Source: JAPLDB01 sp038230515 (lineage in GTDB: Bacteria > Bacteroidota > Bacteroidia > AKYH767-A > 2013-40CM-41-45). From it: 37,119 nucleotides of DNA. The DNA is taken from assembly GCA_038230515.1 (NCBI GenBank), contig JBBRND010000037.1, forward strand, positions 1 through 37,119, written 5' to 3'. Numbering within the stretch: the stretch's first letter is position 1; every line of letters begins with the position of its first letter. Made by a program: the position numbers and the translations under genes. The notes below the pieces were generated by a model. It searched no databases. It was not told the DNA's origin and saw only the letters and a program-made list of their open reading frames with translations. Shown here one piece after another: positions 1 to 7,000 of the stretch.

Positions 1-722
<722 letters not shown>

Positions 723-861
723 AAAGTTGATTTTTGACTTCATTCTCATTTCTCTCCGAAGAGTGATTTGAGAACTCTGTCCTAGCTCTGTAAGATTAAG
801 TTACTCTAAATTTATCAATGAAATTGACAGTGATCTAGGGCTTGTTATTTCCTATTTCAAA

Positions 862-875
862 TTCTTCAAAGAACT
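862..875 (-). promoter_or_regulatory. boxA-like antitermination element in the rRNA leader
   Basis: On the minus strand the leader reads AGTTCTTTGAAGAA here, close to the classical rRNA boxA form TGTTCTTTGAAAA. It lies about 55 bases downstream of the expected start from the proximal promoter and about 140 bases before the mature 16S 5' end, where NusB/NusE-dependent antitermination signals normally sit. The assignment rests on similarity and position only. Confidence 0.5.
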
Positions 876-932
876 TTTCCAAATTTATGTCGATTCCGAT
901 TCGCACCGGCATTCGTTTTATTTTTGGGGTTG

Positions 933-962
933 CAAAAGTAATAACTGTTTTATTATCTGCAA
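933..962 (-). promoter_or_regulatory. rRNA operon promoter P2 (proximal)
   Basis: On the minus strand TTG (962-960) is followed after 19 bases by TACTTTTG (940-933). This matches the primary sigma-factor promoter of Bacteroidota (TTG near -33, TAnnTTTG near -7). Transcription would start near 926, giving about 205 bases of leader before the 16S. Confidence 0.8.
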
Positions 963-1177
963 CACTTTTTAAAAATATTTTTTATCTTTCTTCTAATTGG
1001 CGGGAAGTGAGGGAGTAATTCGCTTTTTTTTCTTCTTCCTACTTCATTTTTCTCTCTACAAACATGCATTTCATTGTTCGATTGGTTGCCGAGAACAGCA
1101 GATTTTCCGATTGAGTAATGAATGCCTGTTGATTTTACTTTGCCTTGTAATTGATGAATTTTTTTTGAAAAGGGTTG

Positions 1178-1207
1178 CAAATGTAATTTTCGGTGCGGAA
1201 TATGCAA
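1178..1207 (-). promoter_or_regulatory. rRNA operon promoter P1 (distal, tandem)
   Basis: On the minus strand TTG (1207-1205), 19 bases, then TACATTTG (1185-1178): the same architecture and spacing as P2, 245 bp upstream of it. In both, the -7 element is followed by CAACCC, so the start regions are alike too. Tandem promoters are usual for rRNA operons. The stretch 723-1351 between the 16S and the divergent ATPase promoter holds only this regulatory DNA; the overlapping short ORFs there are not believable genes. Confidence 0.75.
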
Positions 1208-1351
1208 AGAGGAATTTGCGGAGTTATTAACAATTTATGATTTGAGTCTGGATTCCATTAAAAAACCGGGTACCGTTCCTTTGCTTCCATGCTTCAGTCT
1301 GTATTGATACTATGTCGGCTTCTAAAAGAAAAAATATTTCAGCAAAAGATT

Positions 1352-1382
1352 TTGGGCTGCACAGTTTATTGTTTTACTTTTG
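1352..1382 (+). promoter_or_regulatory. Promoter of the AAA ATPase gene
   Basis: TTG (1352-1354), 20 bases, TACTTTTG (1375-1382), a full Bacteroidota housekeeping promoter. The expected start near 1389 leaves only about a dozen untranslated bases before ATG 1401. The -7 element covers the in-frame TTG at 1380, so that upstream start cannot be used from this promoter. Confidence 0.75.
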
Positions 1383-1400
1383 AAAACACAAATCAGTTTT

Positions 1401-2492
1401 ATGGAAAAAATTTTAAGCGAAAGTGTTATTCAGCAATGCAAGATTGAGCATGCTGAATACTGGATCATGAATTTATTCAAAGCGGTTCATAATGAAATGC
1501 CTTTGAAATTAAATGAACTCGATCTGAACAACGACAAGTTTTTAAAAAAAATCGGGAAGGAAAAAATTGACGAAAGTTATCTTTACTTCGACAAATACTT
1601 GAAGCCGGAAAAAGGTGATGGTAACTTCAGGGAGGCGGTTATCAGGTTTGACGAGAAAATATGGATCTACATTGAAAACTTTGATGCAAATTACGGAATG
1701 CCTTCAACGGTTATTATTCACTCCCATACTGCTGACATGAAAAAAGTGGAGGAACTCGCGCGCATTGCTCTTACCTGCAAAAAGAGAAATGTTCCTGAAA
1801 AGAGGAAGATGTATATTATGCAAAATGCGAAGCATGGTCTTCCGGAACTTGTTGCTTTCGAGTTGAAGAAGCAGCGTATCAATGTGCAGCGTAATTACAA
1901 TGACAGCTTGATGCCAGTTTATAAAATACTTCGTGACAAACTTGATTCAAAAAACGAAGGCGGGTTGGTGATGCTTCACGGAGCACCAGGCACTGGCAAA
2001 ACATCGCTTATCAGGCATCTTGCGACTGTGTTGAAGTCAAAAATGATTTTACTTCAAAGTGAGGACTTCATGCACCTTAGCAAGCCTCAGCTTACTGCCG
2101 TTTTGAGCGGATATCCTAACTGCATTCTTGTGATTGAAGATGCTGAACAAGTGGTTCAAAAGAGAAGCGAACATAGCGTAAATGGTGTAGCTGCACTGCT
2201 CAATCTTTCTGATGGATTGCTGACTGACTATCTGAAAATAAAAGTGATCTGTACCTTTAACAGCGACCTGCCACGCATTGATGATGCATTGCTGCGCAAA
2301 GGACGGCTTCTTCTCCGGTATGAATTCCTACCGCTCTCTGTTGAGAAAAGTGCTGAATTATTGAAAGAGTTGAAATGCGACCAAGTGCCAACAAAACCGA
2401 TGACGCTTTCTGAGATTTATCATTTTGCTGATCAAAATAATTTTGTTGATGCTCAGGAAACCAAGATTGGTTTTAAGAGCGGACGGAATTGA
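1401..2492 (+). CDS. AAA-family ATPase
   Basis: A 363-residue protein. The C-terminal half is an AAA ATPase core: Walker A GAPGTGKT (about residues 194-201), Walker B ILVIEDAEQ (about 241-249), a sensor-1-like stretch CTFNSDLPRIDD and an arginine-bearing DALLRKGRL segment. This order resembles BCS1/Vps4-like and other small AAA proteins. The first 180 residues match no domain I recognise and probably select the substrate or partner. There is no signal peptide or membrane segment, so it is likely cytoplasmic. I chose ATG 1401 (MEKILSESV) over the in-frame TTG at 1380 because the TTG lies inside the promoter's -7 element. It is transcribed away from the rRNA operon and stands alone. Substrate and pathway unknown. 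Confidence 0.88.
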   Translation: MEKILSESVIQQCKIEHAEYWIMNLFKAVHNEMPLKLNELDLNNDKFLKKIGKEKIDESYLYFDKYLKPEKGDGNFREAVIRFDEKIWIYIENFDANYGMPSTVIIHSHTADMKKVEELARIALTCKKRNVPEKRKMYIMQNAKHGLPELVAFELKKQRINVQRNYNDSLMPVYKILRDKLDSKNEGGLVMLHGAPGTGKTSLIRHLATVLKSKMILLQSEDFMHLSKPQLTAVLSGYPNCILVIEDAEQVVQKRSEHSVNGVAALLNLSDGLLTDYLKIKVICTFNSDLPRIDDALLRKGRLLLRYEFLPLSVEKSAELLKELKCDQVPTKPMTLSEIYHFADQNNFVDAQETKIGFKSGRN

Positions 2493-2561
2493 ACTGTTTT
2501 TTTTCTGGAAGCAAGATTGAGTTCAGATTTTCCTCTTTCGATTAGGTCACCCTGAAAAAAG

Positions 2562-2856
2562 TGTATTCGAAAACCATTTTGATGTATTCAACATTGATGC
2601 ATTTGTATTCTCGAGCCAGAGTGGAATACAAAAAGTATGACTGTGGTGCATTCAACATTGAACTTTGATTTCAAAATGGCGCCACTTTTGCTTTCAACCG
2701 CATTATTGAATGCACCACACTGTGCTTTTTGTAATCAACATTCCATATTAAATGAAATATATTGACAGTTGAACAAGCCACACAGATGATTGAATACAAA
2801 ATGTGGAGAGTTGAACAGAAATTTTTGAAAAGCGAATACAAACTTTTAAGAATACA
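2562..2856. repeat. Cluster of seven GAATACA motifs at about 21-bp multiples
   Basis: Exact GAATACA occurs on the minus strand at 2562-2568, 2583-2589 and 2604-2610, and on the plus strand at 2624-2630, 2792-2798, 2834-2840 and 2850-2856. Offsets between starts are 21, 21, 20 (where orientation flips), 168 (8 x 21), 42 (2 x 21) and 16. TTCAAC/GTTGAA words are interleaved (near 2588, 2651, 2693, 2769 and 2811). Seven copies of a 7-mer in about 295 bp is far above chance even in AT-rich DNA. It could be a protein-binding array or the remains of a repetitive element. Confidence 0.6.
2628..2732. repeat. Imperfect inverted repeat, arms 28/27 bp
   Basis: Left arm 2628-2655 starts ACAAAAAG and ends TGTGGTGCATTCAA. 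Right arm 2706-2732, read on the other strand, has the same first 8 and last 14 bases, with only the 5-6 bases between them differing. The loop is 50 bases (2656-2705). Outside the arms similarity continues weakly (GGAAT on both sides). No T-run follows, so it is not a typical terminator. It could be a cruciform, a dyad binding region or a small decayed mobile element. Confidence 0.6.
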
Positions 2857-2891
2857 AAAGAAAAATTTGATCGGAGTGAATTCAAGATTGA

Positions 2892-3011
2892 TGTTTGCAC
2901 GCAAACTTCATTCAATTACATTTGACAGTACTTAATCTGTTGGGGTTGATGAAAGATTCAAAACCCACTGTTCAAACATGGCTCACGGAAGGCAAGATGG
3001 CTTATTTCTAA
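2892..3011 (+). pseudogene. Fragment of an excisionase/HTH_17-like DNA-binding domain
   Basis: The frame ending at TAA 3009-3011 contains LTVLNLLGLMKDS, then KPTVQTWLTEGKMAYF. This has the pattern of the MerR/excisionase-type helix-turn-helix (LT..E.A.LLGVSK.TV.RW..EGKL.AY). Only about 39 codons are open before a stop at 2889-2891, there is no convincing start, and the protein ends just after the helix-turn-helix. I read it as a remnant, possibly of a mobile element. Similarity was judged by eye. Confidence 0.4.
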
Positions 3012-3094
3012 AACGCCATTGTCAAAAATCGTTGTAAGCATCTTTTAGTTACCATCCGTTAAATCTTTTTCTCTCCTCCTTTCCGCATCCCGCT

Positions 3095-3111
3095 CTGGCA
3101 CGCCCTTTGCA
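3095..3111 (+). promoter_or_regulatory. Sigma-54 (RpoN) promoter
   Basis: CTGGCACG-CCCT-TTGCA matches the -24/-12 consensus YTGGCACG-N4-TTGCW at every defined position, with the required 12-bp offset between GG (3097) and GC (3109). Transcription would start near 3122, ahead of the small ORFs at 3180-3566. An overlapping TTG-21-TAATTTCA (3107-3138) resembles a weak housekeeping promoter, but the sigma-54 match is much better. Such promoters need an NtrC-type activator; none is encoded here. Confidence 0.7.
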
Positions 3112-3179
3112 GCTACTGCTATCAGAAAAATAATTTCAAAAAGATTCAATAAATAAAACGGCTCTTCGTTATTGAGAGT

Positions 3180-3359
3180 ATGAAAATGAAGAATAAAAAA
3201 ATCTTGTTAATGATCAGAGGGCTTGATAGAGAATTAAGAAATGCATTCTCAGGCCGCATGAGGGTTGTGCCCGGCATAGCGCATGTTCAGGCAAAAACGT
3301 ATCGCTCGTGGATCATAGAAAGGAGGTGTACGGCATGGCAAGGCGCAATGTTCGTGTAA
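3180..3359 (+). CDS. Possible small basic protein (59 residues)
   Basis: An ATG-started ORF beginning MKMKNKKILLMIRG, about 58 bases downstream of the predicted sigma-54 start. It overlaps the start of the next reading frame by 25 bases. It is rich in Arg/Lys and has no recognisable domain. It could be a leader peptide coupled to the downstream gene, or non-coding. Existence uncertain. Confidence 0.25.
   Translation: MKMKNKKILLMIRGLDRELRNAFSGRMRVVPGIAHVQAKTYRSWIIERRCTAWQGAMFV
3320..3328 (+). promoter_or_regulatory. Strong Shine-Dalgarno sequence
   Basis: AAGGAGGTG with GGAGG eight bases before ATG 3335. Bacteroidota mRNAs rarely carry a Shine-Dalgarno, and the other genes in this window lack one at this spacing. 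It therefore marks 3335 as a real or formerly real start. Confidence 0.55.
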
Positions 3360-3566
3360 AAGTTCCGCTGAAGGCGAAGGAGATTATTAATCTCGCTGAA
3401 GACATCAAAGCCAAGCATACGGCTGACGGTGTTATATTTCGTTCGGAAATTTAAGAAAGTGTTAATGGGTAAATTTCTGGGTAACGAAAGTAAGTTTGGT
3501 GACTGGGGCTATGTGGTGGACACCAGTCCACAGCAGAAGAAGAAGCCCGCTCCTCCCTCAGCATAA
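3335..3566 (+). pseudogene. Frameshifted, shortened remnant of a small Bacteroidota protein
   Basis: From ATG 3335 the frame reads MARRNVRVKVP..., then INLAEDIKAKHTADG, and stops at 3452-3454 (39 codons). One frame over, without a break, it continues VLYFVRKFKKVLMG and GNESKFGDWGYVVDTSP, then a Lys/Pro-rich tail, ending at TAA 3564-3566. The two pieces look like the N-terminus (xNVRVxxP...AxxIxxKHxADG) and C-terminus (LGdWGFxVddSP + K/P tail) of a family of short hypothetical Bacteroidota proteins that I remember as about 130 residues. About 50 middle residues would be missing, and the junction near 3425-3435 is out of frame. Alternative: two overlapping small genes, the second starting at ATG 3465. 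The family link is from memory. Confidence 0.5.
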
Positions 3567-3608
3567 GTGATGTTAGTCTGATCTGCTCAATGGCGAGTGG
3601 ATGTAAAA

Positions 3609-3641
3609 GAGTCCTGCAAAGTTTGCGGGACTCTCTTTATT
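3609..3641 (+). terminator. Rho-independent terminator after the small-ORF transcript
   Basis: GAGTCCTGCAAA (3609-3620) pairs with TTGCGGGACTC (3623-3633) across a two-base turn with one wobble, followed by T-rich CTTTATTT. It ends the transcript that starts at the sigma-54 promoter. Confidence 0.7.
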
Positions 3642-4057
3642 TCAGGTAACGAATAACAATTTTAAGAAATAAATTATTTCAATTCTGTGATAATACAGAA
3701 CAGACATTCAGTAAAAAATGCGAATAGAAATCTTCCTTTGTATCGCATGATCAGAAGTCCTGAAACCTCTGAAGGGCGCGCACTGAAAGCATTTTGGCTT
3801 ACGTTCACCACCTTTTTTCAGCCGTTCACCAAATAAATTATTTATTTATCAACAAATACTTGACAAGTTGGAATTTCTTTTACACATTTCGCAAAATTTC
3901 AGTTTCCCTCTCTTCAAAACATACGATTTGCATGAAACATTTTTTTCTACACAGAGATAGAGGTCATCCATAAACACTTTTGAATTTTTTTCTCCTCCGT
4001 AAAAACAGAAACAACAATAAAAAATCAAACCAATAAATTCACTTAAACCAAGTTACA
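3642..4057. other. AT-rich intergenic region before the 1919-residue T9SS gene
   Basis: No ORF or RNA gene that I can support. GTTCACCA occurs twice (near 3804 and 3828). I found no TTG / TAnnTTTG pair with correct spacing, so the promoter of the gene at 4058 is not identified. The last 50 bases are A-rich with no Shine-Dalgarno, the normal leader style here. Confidence 0.5.
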
Positions 4058-7000
4058 ATGAAACAACAAATTACCAAGATGTTCCTTCTCCTTTTGATTG
4101 GAACAATGACTTATAGCGATGTATTAAGCCAGTGTGCTACTACAGTGTTAGCAAATAACGGAAGCACCTCTGGCAATGGCCGTTGCCCCAACGCACGATT
4201 TAGAAACGGTCGTGGAGTCTATCTCATCAGCGCAGCAGAAATGGCCGCTTCCGGTATGTTTAATGGGCAAACAGTAACCGGCATTGGTTGGTTAAACTCC
4301 GTTGCGTCCGGTGTTGTTGCTCCGGGAACTCTTATTTTGTATCTTCAAAATACGTCTGATGTTTCCAATACAAAAAGCACAACGTGGACATCAGCAATTT
4401 CCGGAATGACAATTGCGCACAATGGTGCGTTTACATTACCCAATGCTTTACAAATGAACCTTACTGCTTTTTCAGGTGGCTCACCATTTACTTATACAGG
4501 TGGCGGTGTGTATGTAGCTTTTGATTGGGCTTATTGTGCAGGTACTCTTTCTGCTGCTCAAACCATTCTTTGTAATACGGCAGGGTCCACTTTATCAAGC
4601 CAGCAAAATGCAGGTGCCTGTGCAACCATTACTACTCTTGTTGCAGGAAGTCTATTCCGTCCTGATACCAGGTTCTACGCTGCGTGTATAAACAATGATG
4701 CAAGAGTAACCAACATCTATACAACAGGAAGTTTGCCTAATTCATATACCACCAATCACGTAATGCAGGCCATCGTTACCAACCCCGGCTTAAATGCGCT
4801 AAGCAATTTGGCAGTTACATTAAATATTACAGGTGCGAATACCTTTAGTGATGTACAAAATATAGTTTCGCTAGCATCCGGTGGAACAGCAGTGGTAACA
4901 TTTGCTGCTTTTACTCCGACTACAGTGGGTAATAACACTGTTTCCGTAAGTGTGCCAGCAGATGATAATAATACAAATAACACGTTGACGATGACTCAGG
5001 AAATAACCACAGACTATTTCTCTTATCGTTATCAAGGTGTTGGCAATTCCGGTGGTGTTGGATTTAACGGAGGTACCGGTCAGTTCTCTGGAATGTTTAA
5101 TACTGCTCTGTCTGCCTTTGTACAGGAAGTTCAAGTTGATTTCACAACCTCTGGTCTTCCTTTCAGAATGGCTATTTATGGAGATGCAGGGGGTGTCCCG
5201 GGAACTCAATTGTATGAAGATGCTGCTACAAGAACTACAGCAATAGGGACCGCATTTATTACTCTCGGAAGCAACGTTAGTATCCCGGCAGGTAAATTTT
5301 ATGTAAGTATTGAGCAACTTGGCACAACCAACGTGGGCTTTGCATATACTACTGAAAGCCCTATGCGCTCAAATGCTTTCTTCTATACAAGCCTTCCTGC
5401 AGGTGCCTGGACTGACTTAGGTCCTGCCGCTTTACCTTTCCGTTTCAATATCCGGGTTAACCTGCATTTACCGGTTCCTCCAAATTGCGCTGCTAATTTA
5501 TCACCTTCAAATGCCTCCACAGGCAACTGTTTAAATACTGTGTTGGCATGGACAAGCGGTGGCGGAGCTCCAACAGGCTACCGTTTAACGTTTGGTACTA
5601 ATTCTCCTAACTACGATAATATTTTAAATGATGTAGATCAGTTTGGCAGTCTGAGCTATAACTCTGGAGTTCTTTCTCCGGGTACTACGTATGGCTACAA
5701 AGTTGTACCTTACAATACTGATGGAACTGCTACAGGATGTTCAATCAGTACATTCACAACCGTTGCTTCAGGAGCACTTCCATTCACCGAAGATTTTTCA
5801 GCAATTACATTTCCGCCAACCTGCTGGAGCCGCAACGATATAACCTTTGTGATTCGTAATAATGCAAGTACCGCTGGTGTTGGTTCAGCAGAAATGGATT
5901 TTTACAATACATCAAACAGTTTGGAATTAATTACTCCAATTTTTGGCAATACACCAGCAGGAGAAGTTTTATCTTTTAATTATGCTTATGCTACCTTCCA
6001 AACGGAGGTTGACCAATTGGAAATTTTATATTCAACCGATCAGGGTTCCAGTTTCACATCGCTGGAAGTTCTTAATGGAGGACCTACAGGTGTGCTTAAT
6101 ACAGGGGGTGCATCTTTAACAGAGTTTGTTCCTACCACTGCACAGTGGGGTTTGCATCAGGTAGTATTACCAGCAGGAACCAATATGATCAAGTTCCATG
6201 GTATTTCTGCCTTCGGTAACGACCTTTATTTGGATAATGTTACCGTGGCTTCACCACCAACAATACCAAACTGCCCGATCAACCAGTCACCGACTAATGC
6301 ATCAACTAATGTTTTCCGCGATGCAAGCGTAACCTGGAGTGATGGTGGAGGTGCAAGTTTCTTTGACGTATTCTTTGATTTAGGTGCCGGACCAGCTTCT
6401 ACTCTTGTATCGGCAAATCAGGCGGGTACTTCTTATACTCCTGCTACGATGGCTGCTAACACGCAATACAGTTACAGAATTGTAGCCAAGAACATTGCTG
6501 GTGATGCAACCGGCTGTTCTGATATATCATTCACTACAGGGACCTTGTATGATTATTGTAACCCTGTACATACACCGGGTTGCGGCAATGGTAACATTAC
6601 GAATGTAACGTTTAATACACTTAACAATACAACAACTTGTAATCCACCGGCAAGCCAAAACTTTCCCGTAAGTGGCAGCACAACTACATCGGTTGATAAG
6701 GGTTCAAGCTATAACCTTTCAGTTACCTGCGATGTATCGTGTATCATTTCCGTTTGGATTGATTGGAACCATGATGGAACCTTTGCACCAAGTGAATGGA
6801 CTCAGGTAGCTACTGCTTCTACAGCAAATGTGGCAGATGTAGTTTCCATTCCAGTTCCTATAAGCGCGTTACCAGGCCTAACAGGCATGCGCATTCGTTC
6901 ACGCTTTGCGCTCAATCCGAATGGTGATGTAGATGCTTGTAGTGTGTTTGGTTCAGGAGAGGCAGAAGATTATTACATAACAATTAATTGTGCAGGATCT

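Noticed and set aside
953..1230. Two opposed ORFs of about 80 codons between the 16S and the ATPase gene
   Set aside because: They overlap each other and the rRNA promoters, have low-complexity Phe/Lys content, and match no family.
2671..2904. Minus-strand 77-codon ORF
   Set aside because: Composition is that of AT-rich DNA read as protein, and it runs through the repeat cluster and inverted repeat.
4871..5317. Minus-strand 148-codon ORF
   Set aside because: It is fully inside the 1919-residue gene and Ser/Cys-rich without any domain: a shadow frame.
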